Below are positions 6,432 to 12,399 of a stretch of 12,399 nucleotides of DNA, in pieces. The DNA lies in NCBI GenBank assembly GCA_009787435.1, contig WRFW01000195.1, positions 1-12,399 of the forward strand, in the 5' to 3' direction. The position numbers were made by a program, and so were the translations under genes. The notes beneath the pieces were generated by a model that had not been told where the DNA came from, made no database searches, and was given only the letters and a program-made list of their open reading frames with translations. Within the stretch, counting starts at the first letter, position 1. The number at the start of each line of letters is the position of its first letter. The DNA is from Defluviitaleaceae bacterium. Lineage in GTDB: Bacteria > Bacillota > Clostridia > Lachnospirales > UBA5962.

Positions 6432-6957
6432 TAATACCTGTTTCAACTAGAGCACGTGTGCGGCTTAAAAGCCCATCTCTAACTTCTGAAGGAAGCCTGC
6501 GAACTATTGAAGCGAAGTGGCTATTGCCATCATAATCACTCGGCGTTACAACGATAACTACAACGTTATAATTTTCTGCGAAGTTAATATCTATACTAAA
6601 AACGCCAGAAATGCCGACTGTTAAAGTTTCATCAAAATAGACTTTGCCTTCAGAAGTTAAAACGATAAACCTAAGCACAGAGCCATAAGTGTGGTTACCT
6701 GTAATAGTGCGGACACGGTCAAAAGTTACTTCAGAATTAGAAATAGCTTCAATTAATATGTTGAAAAGCAAACTTTCGCCAGCACTTACGCCGAAAGCAT
6801 TAAAGCCGTGCTCCTCATATAGTTGATTAATAATCCAAGTGATGTCTGTCCTATCTTCGAGCCCTGTTCTTATTAAGTTTTCATCGTAATTAGCGTATGC
6901 GTTGCTTGCAAAAAGGAACACAAAACAAATAGCCAAAGCTGCTCCTATTTTTTTCAT
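6424..6957 (-). CDS. Unknown secreted 177-aa protein in the wal operon
   Basis: The protein begins with a clear signal peptide (KK at 3-4, hydrophobic core 5-18, probable cleavage after SNAYA), then a mature domain of about 155 residues without further membrane segments or cysteines. A strand-rich middle (about 90-140) suggests a small beta domain. I do not recognise a family. ATG 6957 has a strong AGGAGG (6967-6972) at 9-nt spacing, and the gene overlaps yycH by 8 nt, so the two are translated together. Upstream are three WalR-type half-sites and a -10 box, making this the first gene of a likely WalR-controlled sub-operon. It may act outside the cell with YycH/YycI or on the wall; this is inference from position only. 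Confidence 0.75.
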   Translation of the reverse strand: MKKIGAALAICFVFLFASNAYANYDENLIRTGLEDRTDITWIINQLYEEHGFNAFGVSAGESLLFNILIEAISNSEVTFDRVRTITGNHTYGSVLRFIVLTSEGKVYFDETLTVGISGVFSIDINFAENYNVVVIVVTPSDYDGNSHFASIVRRLPSEVRDGLLSRTRALVETGINE

Positions 6958-6995
6958 TTTAGCCTACCTCCTCTTTAAATTTATAAGTTAATACT

Positions 6996-7001
6996 AGTAT
7001 A
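6996..7001 (-). promoter_or_regulatory. -10 box of a probable internal promoter
   Basis: TATACT on the minus strand (6996-7001) predicts a start near 6989, ahead of the secreted 177-aa gene. The position for a -35 (7019-7024) reads ACTAAG, far from consensus, so this promoter would need an activator. The half-sites at 7012-7039 are placed accordingly. Confidence 0.5.
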
Positions 7002-7011
7002 CACTATCCTC

Positions 7012-7039
7012 ATTACATCTTAGTTACAACAACATTACA
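7012..7039 (-). promoter_or_regulatory. Triple WalR-type binding box
   Basis: On the minus strand there are three direct half-sites: TGTAAT (7034-7039), TGTAAC (7023-7028) and TGTAAT (7012-7017), each separated by exactly 5 bp, giving an 11-bp period. This matches the WalR (YycF) consensus TGTWAH-N5-TGTWAH known from Bacillus and Staphylococcus. The related PhoP box has a similar shape, so an OmpR-family regulator is sure only in kind. The sites lie between the walK stop and the -10 box, at about -23 to -50 from the predicted start, overlapping the weak -35. Confidence 0.7.
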
Positions 7040-7042
7040 CTT

Positions 7043-8425
7043 TCAAATATTTTCTTTATTAAATGAAATTTCAAAAATTGTACCTATTCCTTTTCCGCTT
7101 TTTACAAAAACTGAGGCACTATGCATGTCTAAAATTTCTTTAACTATAGAAAGCCCAAGCCCAGAGCCGCCAGATTCACGGCTTCTAGCTTTATCTACTC
7201 TATAGAAACGCTCAAAAATATGGCTCAAATCTTCTTCTGAGATTCCAATACCCTCATCTTTTATTGTAACTATAAATTTTTCTTTAGTAACTTTTGTTGC
7301 AACTTTAATATTAGTATTTTCATCGCTATATTTCACTGCATTTGAAAGTATATTAACGAAAACTTGATTTATACGTATAGAATCGACATAACAAACCATA
7401 TCTTCTTTTATTAGAGAAGTGATTTTTTGGTTTTTTTGCTCTGCTAATACGCTCACTTGCTTTATGCTATTTGAAAGAATTTGCCCTAAGTCTCTATATT
7501 CCATAGTCATAGTCATTTGATTGTTATCAAAATGGGAAAGCTCTAAAAGGTCTGTAGCTAGCAGTGTGATTCTATCAACTTCTAAGTCTATAGTTGTTAA
7601 AAAGCTTTGGGCAATCTCACTTTCTGTAAGCTCTTCTTTTAAAGTTTCTGCATAAGTTTTTATTACTGTTAAAGGTGTTCTAATTTCGTGGCTCACATTA
7701 GCTACAAATTCTCTTCGCATAGTATCTAACCTATTTAAGCTTTTAGCCATGTTGTTAAAAGCACCTGCCAACTCGCCAATTTCATCATCATTGTTATATA
7801 CTTTGGCTTCTGTTTTAAGCTTGCCTTCAGCCATTCTTTTAGCTGCATTTGTAAGCTCTATTAAAGGTTTTGTGAAAGTTGTTGAATATAAGTATCCTAA
7901 AAAAATAGCAAGCGAAGTAGCAATTATTATTGAAAATAATATAATTCTTGAAATATCTTCTAAATTTTCTACTGCCCGCCCTGCATTTGAATAAATATAT
8001 ATTATATAGTGAACGCCATTTATATAAACAGGCGTTGCATATTGCATTTGTATAATTATTCTGCCTTGCTCATTTTGGGTTTCTTGCCAAGGAATAAAAG
8101 TGTTATTGCCGGCGATTGCCCCTATTATTGCCGGGGAATTAAACATACTAGAATAATTTTCATTATGAGCCCCTGTGGCAAGTGTACCGTCTGAATAGAG
8201 TATTAAAAGGGTTGTTTCTGGTCTAAATTCTCTGAGCCTAGAATCATCTAAGCCATTTTGATGGATTATATCGGCATAGAAGCCTGCCAAAAAAGAAAGC
8301 TCTTCATGGGCACGGGTTTCTTCGATTAAGCCGACGCTAACACGAACAAAAGCACCTGCAATAATCATAACGAACAAAACTAGAGTAACGAAAAGAGAAA
8401 TTAATTTTAGTTTTATGCTTTTCAT
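7043..8425 (-). CDS. walK: WalK-type sensor histidine kinase
   Basis: This 460-aa membrane kinase autophosphorylates on His246 and passes phosphate to WalR. Order of parts: TM1 (about 9-30), outside sensor region (31-159), TM2 (160-180), HAMP (about 181-233), H-box FVANVSHEIRTPL (240-252), N-box around Asn362, G1 box DEGIGI (390-395), F-box (404-408) and G2 box GGSGLGL (419-425). All catalytic motifs are intact. It lacks the intracellular PAS domain between HAMP and the H-box found in Bacillus WalK, which explains its shorter length. The start ATG shares one base with the walR stop (TAATG), and no separate ribosome binding site is evident, so the two are translationally coupled. A PhoR-type kinase is the alternative; the YycH/YycI neighbours favour WalK. 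Confidence 0.88.
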   Translation of the reverse strand: MKSIKLKLISLFVTLVLFVMIIAGAFVRVSVGLIEETRAHEELSFLAGFYADIIHQNGLDDSRLREFRPETTLLILYSDGTLATGAHNENYSSMFNSPAIIGAIAGNNTFIPWQETQNEQGRIIIQMQYATPVYINGVHYIIYIYSNAGRAVENLEDISRIILFSIIIATSLAIFLGYLYSTTFTKPLIELTNAAKRMAEGKLKTEAKVYNNDDEIGELAGAFNNMAKSLNRLDTMRREFVANVSHEIRTPLTVIKTYAETLKEELTESEIAQSFLTTIDLEVDRITLLATDLLELSHFDNNQMTMTMEYRDLGQILSNSIKQVSVLAEQKNQKITSLIKEDMVCYVDSIRINQVFVNILSNAVKYSDENTNIKVATKVTKEKFIVTIKDEGIGISEEDLSHIFERFYRVDKARSRESGGSGLGLSIVKEILDMHSASVFVKSGKGIGTIFEISFNKENI

Positions 8426-9102
8426 TATTCAGAAACGAAATAATAACCGACACCCCGTTTAGTTAAAACATATTGCGGGTTTTCTGGTGCTTCTTCTATT
8501 TTTGTGCGAAGCCTTCTTATTGTAACATCTACTGTGCGTGCGTCTCCAAAATATTCATAGCCCCAAACTTGCTCGAGAAGCTGCTCTCGGCTAAAAACTT
8601 GCCCTTTCTTTTTAGCCAAAAACACTATAAGGTCAAACTCTCTTGATGTTAAAGATATTTGTGTATTGCCTTTGGTTACTGTATACTTTTTCAAATCTAT
8701 AGTAATATCTAAACTAGTTATTATGTCTTCATCGTCTATAATTTCTATTTGGCGTTTTCTTAAGTTTGCTTTAACACGTGCCATTAGCTCTCTCGGGGAA
8801 AATGGTTTCGTTACATAATCATCTGCCCCTATTTCAAGCCCTAGCACTTTGTCTACTTCTTCACTACGAGCAGTTAGCATAATAATAGGCACTTCAGAAC
8901 TTTGCCTAATTTTTTTACAGACGTTGAAACCATCTATACCTGGCATCATAATATCTAACAAGACTAGCTCTGGATTTTTTTCTAAAGCGAGCTTTAGCCC
9001 TGTAACACCATCATTAGCTATTATATATTCATAGCCCTCTTTTTTTAAGTTGAATGCGATTATTTCTGCTATACTTTTTTCATCTTCAACTATCAATATC
9101 AT
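8425..9102 (-). CDS. walR: WalR-type response regulator (OmpR family)
   Basis: This 225-aa regulator has a receiver domain (1-117) with acidic pair Glu6/Asp7, phospho-acceptor Asp50, Thr77 and Lys99, and a winged-helix DNA-binding domain (about 128-225). The segment VWGYEYFGDARTVDVTIRRLR (starting at 179) is the recognition region and closely resembles WalR/YycF, the regulator of wall hydrolase genes in Firmicutes. ATG 9102 overlaps the end of the LysM gene by 17 nt. A GGAGGAG motif lies rather far upstream, and an in-frame TAG just before the ATG rules out a longer form. walK follows with a 1-nt overlap. Matching half-sites at 7012-7039, and perhaps at 11628-11644, suggest targets within this window. 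Confidence 0.92.
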   Translation of the reverse strand: MILIVEDEKSIAEIIAFNLKKEGYEYIIANDGVTGLKLALEKNPELVLLDIMMPGIDGFNVCKKIRQSSEVPIIMLTARSEEVDKVLGLEIGADDYVTKPFSPRELMARVKANLRKRQIEIIDDEDIITSLDITIDLKKYTVTKGNTQISLTSREFDLIVFLAKKKGQVFSREQLLEQVWGYEYFGDARTVDVTIRRLRTKIEEAPENPQYVLTKRGVGYYFVSE

Positions 9103-10012
9103 AATATTGTTCTATCTCCTCCAGCTCATATATTAGGCTTGCTTTAGGCGGTTCTTTATAATCTTCGTATAAGACTGTTAGTATAGGTCTATACACACCA
9201 ACATTTATAACTTCGCCGACTGTTAAACTATTGGCATTAAGCCCCTGGTTTAGAGACAAAATTTCTTCAACTGTTGAATTTGCAAGCAAAGCTATACTAG
9301 ATAAAGTTTCACCTTGTGAAATGGTGTGTGTTTCTAAGCTAACTCTAAACTGAGTTAATTTAGAAACAGCAGTTTCAAAAGATGATATGCCGCCAGCAGG
9401 CCCAGGGAAACGATTTTCTATTACTATATTTGCATTAGGCGTTTCAATATTTATTGGCACACCTGAAGCAGTTTTGCTAGCTATATATTTTATAATTCTG
9501 CTTGCTTCATCTTCAGAAGAAACTGTAACTATTGGCTCACTATCTATAATAAAAGTAGCCGCTTTAATATAATAGCTGCTTGAAGCAACAGCAATATTAA
9601 GTGCTTGTTCCAAACTTAAAACACCAGAACTTGCACGAACAGGGGCAAGAGAAACATCTTCTCTTAAAACGACTGGTGAATTTTCATTTTGGATTGAGAT
9701 TCTAGCTAGCAAATTTAAAAGGAATAAATCTTCAGTAACAACTCCTCTTTGCATTAAAACTACTCTATTTTCACCTATATAAACAGCGTATGCATTAGGC
9801 GAAAAAAATATAAAATAAATGATAGAAGCTATAGAAGCATAAAGTGTGAAAGCTATAAAAATATTAAAAAAATTTTTAGGCTTTCTTTTTTTATTTTGCC
9901 TGCTATTTTTTGAAGTGCCCCTTTTATTAGAGCCGTTATAAGAAGTTTTTTTATAACTTCTAACATTAGAGCTAATACGAGCAGAATTTTTAGCGGCTAA
10001 TGCTTTCACCAT
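9086..10012 (-). CDS. Membrane-anchored LysM protein, apparently lacking its peptidase domain
   Basis: This 308-aa protein has a very basic cytoplasmic N-terminus (1-47, rich in Lys, Arg, Ser and Asn), one membrane helix (48-70), an outside region with two repeats of the kind seen before LysM in clostridial M23 peptidases (about 76-185), and one LysM peptidoglycan-binding domain (about 227-272). In the relatives I recall, a G5 domain and a zinc M23 endopeptidase follow. Here the protein ends about 35 residues after LysM, and no M23 zinc motif is present. It is thus probably a wall-binding protein without hydrolase activity, or a truncated peptidase. Its ATG abuts the SLH stop (TAAATG) without a visible ribosome binding site, implying coupling, and its end overlaps walR by 17 nt. 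Confidence 0.78.
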   Translation of the reverse strand: MVKALAAKNSARISSNVRSYKKTSYNGSNKRGTSKNSRQNKKRKPKNFFNIFIAFTLYASIASIIYFIFFSPNAYAVYIGENRVVLMQRGVVTEDLFLLNLLARISIQNENSPVVLREDVSLAPVRASSGVLSLEQALNIAVASSSYYIKAATFIIDSEPIVTVSSEDEASRIIKYIASKTASGVPINIETPNANIVIENRFPGPAGGISSFETAVSKLTQFRVSLETHTISQGETLSSIALLANSTVEEILSLNQGLNANSLTVGEVINVGVYRPILTVLYEDYKEPPKASLIYELEEIEQYYDIDS

Positions 10013-11557
10013 TTATTGATTAAGAATACTGAAGCTTAAAATCTCGCTGCTATCTAATTGAAAACGGACACGGCTAGCAGCATAAACACCTGTAAGAGTT
10101 CCTCTTCTATATAATATTCTTTCACCAGAAGAAGTTTCTAATACTACCCTAGTAATATTATTTTCTATGCTAAGCTCACGAACTGTGCCGTCTACTGTTT
10201 CTCTAGTTCCGAAAGCAAAAATATTAGTCGCTTTGTTTTCTTCAACTATAATATCCAATTGGTCTCCAACTCTAAAGGCACTAATCGGAACAACTCCTTG
10301 CCCTTGACGCTCTATAATAGCATTTTGCTTTATACCTATTTCTTGATTATTTCCACGGTAATTAACAATTAAAGCATTGCCGCGAACAGTTATTAAAGTG
10401 GCAGTGAAAGAGCGATTTCTTTCGGTTGTGTTTATGTTTGTTATTCTACCATCTGTAATTTTTAAACTAACAGAGTCTCCCTCTTCTATAGATGAAAGTG
10501 ATATAGTTTGCTCACCCCTTAAAAGTTCAGCGTTTGCGGCTAGCCTTAATCCTAGAATAGTAGAATGCTCTATTCCTGCAGGTGTTAAAAAGCGAATTTG
10601 AACGGCTAAAAAGTTTGCAGCTTCATCTATTTTATATACTATGCCCGTTAAGTTTGTTGATATATTTGGTATTTCTGGCTGAGGCTGAGTAATAGCTATA
10701 GAGGGTGTTTGCGGCGGTGTTGGTGGGGGAAGTATATTTGCAGGCGGCGGTGTAGTAATGGGAGCCAAAGTCGGCAGAGTTTGCCAGCCTGGCATATTTG
10801 GATGAACCCAAGAAGCACCTAGAGCTTCTTGCAAGCTAATAGCACGGTAAATCATAAGAGCAAAAGAAGCTCTATTTAAAGCGGCATTTGGAACAAAATT
10901 ACCATAGCCATCCCCTGAAACTATAGCATTAGTTCTAAGAAAATCTACATAAGGCCTTGCACCCGTTGCTATAGATGAATTGTCTGAAAAAGGATGGGCT
11001 GGGGCTGTGCCTATATGGGAACTTAAGTTTGCGGCTCTTGCTAGGAAAACCGCTGCTTCTTGCCTAGAAAGTGCTCTTAGCTCTTCAGAATTATTATTAA
11101 CTACTATAAAATTATTTATATCTGCATTTGTGAGCACACCAAGCTCTAAAAGAAATGCAACTTCTCTATTAACGTTAGCGTTCCAACGGTCAAAACGGCT
11201 AGAAACGGCATTTAAAGAAGCTTGGTGGTTAGAAACAGCATAGTTAATAAAAGATTGCGGGGCTTCATTAAACCTTGCAACGAGTGCCAAAATACGGCTA
11301 GTCTCAAATTTATCTATAGGGGAGTTTGGTCTAAATGCACCTGAATTATTTCGGTTCATTATTCCTCTGTTAGTAACACTTACTACTTCTGAATATGCCC
11401 AATGAGCAGGCGTTATGTCTGTAAATGTGTTAGCTAATACGTTTGTTGAAAGGGTAATAGTTGCAGCTATAGCTATAGGGGCTATAGCTTTATAAGGGGA
11501 AGCCTCTTTCAATGGGGCTAATATTTCCTTGGCAAATATTTTTTTCTTAACTTTCAT
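10013..11557 (-). CDS. S-layer homology (SLH) domain surface protein
   Basis: This 514-aa exported protein begins with a long signal sequence (basic start, hydrophobic 23-42, probable cleavage after VLA-N). Three SLH-type units follow: about 44-95 (FTDI..AHWAY start), a degenerate one around 118-178, and 189-240. SLH triplets bind secondary wall polymers non-covalently. A Pro/Thr-rich linker (about 261-296) leads to a strand-rich C-terminal region (300-514) with repeated motifs of the type G-(I/V)-V with D-x-(V/L), which I do not recognise. ATG 11557 has AAAGGAGA at good spacing (11563-11570). It is the first gene of the presumed operon with LysM, walR and walK, an arrangement that ties surface assembly to wall sensing. 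Confidence 0.88.
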   Translation of the reverse strand: MKVKKKIFAKEILAPLKEASPYKAIAPIAIAATITLSTNVLANTFTDITPAHWAYSEVVSVTNRGIMNRNNSGAFRPNSPIDKFETSRILALVARFNEAPQSFINYAVSNHQASLNAVSSRFDRWNANVNREVAFLLELGVLTNADINNFIVVNNNSEELRALSRQEAAVFLARAANLSSHIGTAPAHPFSDNSSIATGARPYVDFLRTNAIVSGDGYGNFVPNAALNRASFALMIYRAISLQEALGASWVHPNMPGWQTLPTLAPITTPPPANILPPPTPPQTPSIAITQPQPEIPNISTNLTGIVYKIDEAANFLAVQIRFLTPAGIEHSTILGLRLAANAELLRGEQTISLSSIEEGDSVSLKITDGRITNINTTERNRSFTATLITVRGNALIVNYRGNNQEIGIKQNAIIERQGQGVVPISAFRVGDQLDIIVEENKATNIFAFGTRETVDGTVRELSIENNITRVVLETSSGERILYRRGTLTGVYAASRVRFQLDSSEILSFSILNQ

Positions 11558-11588
11558 ACACTTCTCCTTTGTGCTAAAATTATCATTT

Positions 11589-11617
11589 AATATAATTTTA
11601 TACTAGCGATATGGCAA
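11589..11617 (-). promoter_or_regulatory. Probable promoter of the SLH-wal operon
   Basis: On the minus strand, TTGCCA (11612-11617) and TATATT (11589-11594) are separated by 17 bp and precede the SLH ribosome binding site by about 20 nt. The match is moderate. Confidence 0.5.
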
Positions 11618-11627
11618 ATGCAAGCTT

Positions 11628-11644
11628 TGTAATTATATTGTTAG
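11628..11644 (+). promoter_or_regulatory. Possible WalR half-site pair
   Basis: TGTAAT (11628-11633), 5 bp, TGTTAG (11639-11644) fits TGTWAH-N5-TGTWAH except for the final base. It lies just upstream of the predicted SLH -35 but in the opposite orientation to that gene. In AT-rich DNA such a pair can arise by chance. Confidence 0.3.
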
Positions 11645-11733
11645 AGCGATTTTAACAAAAATATAATGCAAGAAAAGTTTCTTAGGCTATTTTAAGTATT
11701 TAAATTGCAACGCTAACAATTTAGTTAAACTAT

Positions 11734-11762
11734 TTACTAGCACGTTTTAAATTTGGTATAAT
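11734..11762 (+). promoter_or_regulatory. Promoter of the mod transcript
   Basis: TTTACT (11734-11739) and an exact TATAAT (11757-11762) are 17 bp apart. The predicted start near 11769 places RNA copy B in the 5' leader of the methyltransferase gene, about 140 nt before its ATG. Confidence 0.7.
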
Positions 11763-11778
11763 AGAGATAACAATTAAG

Positions 11779-11886
11779 CACCTCTAAAAACTGCTAAGTT
11801 TTTAAAAGGTACGTTAAAGATAGCCTGTTTTTGGGCTATCTTGGGTGAGCTAAAAACGAGCGAAGAAAGTTTTTAGAAATATCCAA
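11779..11886 (+). ncRNA. Candidate structured leader RNA, copy B
   Basis: This is the homologue of 270-367. Hairpin P1 is 11786-11803 (AAAAACT paired with AGTTTTT, loop GCTA). A 7-bp middle hairpin P2, GATAGCC (11819-11825) with GGCTATC (11834-11840), is present only in this copy. P3 has outer TTGGGT (11841-11846) with ATCCAA (11881-11886, one G-U), inner CTAAAAAC (11850-11857) with GTTTTTAG (11869-11876), and loop GAGCGAAGAAA. It ends 22 nt before the mod start codon, so it is well placed to control translation or transcription of that gene. I cannot name a ligand or known class. Structure is read from sequence; function is inferred. Confidence 0.62.
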
Positions 11887-11908
11887 TTTAAAGAATAGGG
11901 GTTTTAAA

Positions 11909-12399
11909 ATGAGTAAGCAAAAACTAGAAAAAAACACAATTGAACAATTAGGCGGGCAGAGGGAACACATTCCCGCAACAAGCTTAGATATAACGGAACA
12001 AACTATACAAAAAATTAAACAGACTATGCCGCAGCTTCTAAAAGACGGCGAGCTAGATCTAGAACACTTACTAAACCTTTGCGGAAAATATAAAGAAAAC
12101 GAAAATGAACGCTACCAGTTTACTTGGAAAGGCAAAACTGAGTGCTATAAAATTGCCGGAAAACCGAGCACAGCAACTCTTCGCCCTTGCGAAGAAGATA
12201 GCGTTAATTTTGATACTACTGAAAATTTATACATAGAGGGCGATAACTTAGAAGTATTAAAAATTTTACAAAAAAGCTACTATGGCAAAATTAAAATGAT
12301 TTATATAGACCCACCTTATAACACTGGCAACGATTTTATTTACGAAGATGATTTTAAAGACCCTATGAACAAATATAAAGAGATAACAGGGCAAACGAC
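11909..12399 (+). CDS. Type III restriction-modification methyltransferase (Mod), 5' part
   Basis: The first 163 codons of a gene cut by the right edge are present. Key motifs are visible: YIEGDNLEVLKIL (108-120), the segment of beta-class Mod proteins preceding the catalytic motif, and IYIDPPYNTG (131-140) with catalytic DPPY at 134-137, the signature of N6-adenine or N4-cytosine methyltransferases. The run TTENLYIEGDN...KMIYIDPPYNTGNDF is typical of type III Mod, which methylates adenine on one strand and partners with a Res helicase-nuclease. ATG 11909 has AGGGG about 9 nt upstream. The target-recognition region and any res gene lie outside the window, so a stand-alone methyltransferase cannot be excluded. 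Copy B of the structured RNA forms its leader. Confidence 0.85.
   Translation, partial: MSKQKLEKNTIEQLGGQREHIPATSLDITEQTIQKIKQTMPQLLKDGELDLEHLLNLCGKYKENENERYQFTWKGKTECYKIAGKPSTATLRPCEEDSVNFDTTENLYIEGDNLEVLKILQKSYYGKIKMIYIDPPYNTGNDFIYEDDFKDPMNKYKEITGQT

Noticed and set aside
7023..7039. A PhoP box (TTAACA type) with the two-component system being PhoPR
   Set aside because: The half-sites resemble both consensus forms, but the YycH/YycI-like neighbours and the WalR-like recognition segment favour WalRK. PhoPR remains a less likely alternative.

Overview
The window is AT-rich DNA with AGGAGG-type ribosome binding sites, tightly abutting genes, an S-layer-homology (SLH) protein, a LysM wall protein and a WalR/WalK two-component system with YycH/YycI-like accessory proteins. 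This points to a low-GC Gram-positive (Firmicutes) of the class Clostridia; the order (perhaps Lachnospirales) is a guess.

Layout. Positions 1-662 hold no long gene. They contain a 45-nt hairpin, short dispersed repeats, a consensus promoter, a ~98-nt candidate structured RNA (copy A), a possible 16-codon leader peptide and a 27-bp inverted repeat (437-463/572-598). All of this lies upstream of a plus-strand lipoprotein gene for an oligopeptide-type ABC binding protein (663-2267). Positions 2268-2440 hold a cluster of hairpins and a palindromic bidirectional terminator between convergent units. From 11557 down to 2462 the minus strand reads like one long operon: SLH protein, LysM membrane protein (apparently without its usual peptidase end), walR, walK, an unknown secreted 177-aa protein, yycH, yycI, a membrane-attached MutS-family ATPase, and a broken SHOCT-like reading frame next to the terminator. 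Positions 11558-11908 are a divergent promoter region with a second copy (B) of the structured RNA, which forms the leader of a type III restriction-modification methyltransferase gene (mod) that runs off the right edge.

How it fits together. WalK would sense the envelope state and phosphorylate WalR. YycH and YycI are membrane-tethered regulators of WalK in Bacilli. The SLH and LysM proteins are envelope components likely co-regulated with the system. Upstream of the 177-aa gene there are three TGTAAH half-sites exactly 11 bp apart. They match the published WalR box (TGTWAH-N5-TGTWAH) and sit where an activator would replace the poor -35, which suggests direct feedback from WalR onto its own accessory genes.

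The most novel element is the candidate RNA, present twice (270-367 and 11779-11886), each time just downstream of a promoter. The copies are about 85% identical outside one small indel, share two hairpins with compatible base changes and an 11-nt loop, and can form a mutually exclusive pairing. I do not recognise it as a known riboswitch class.
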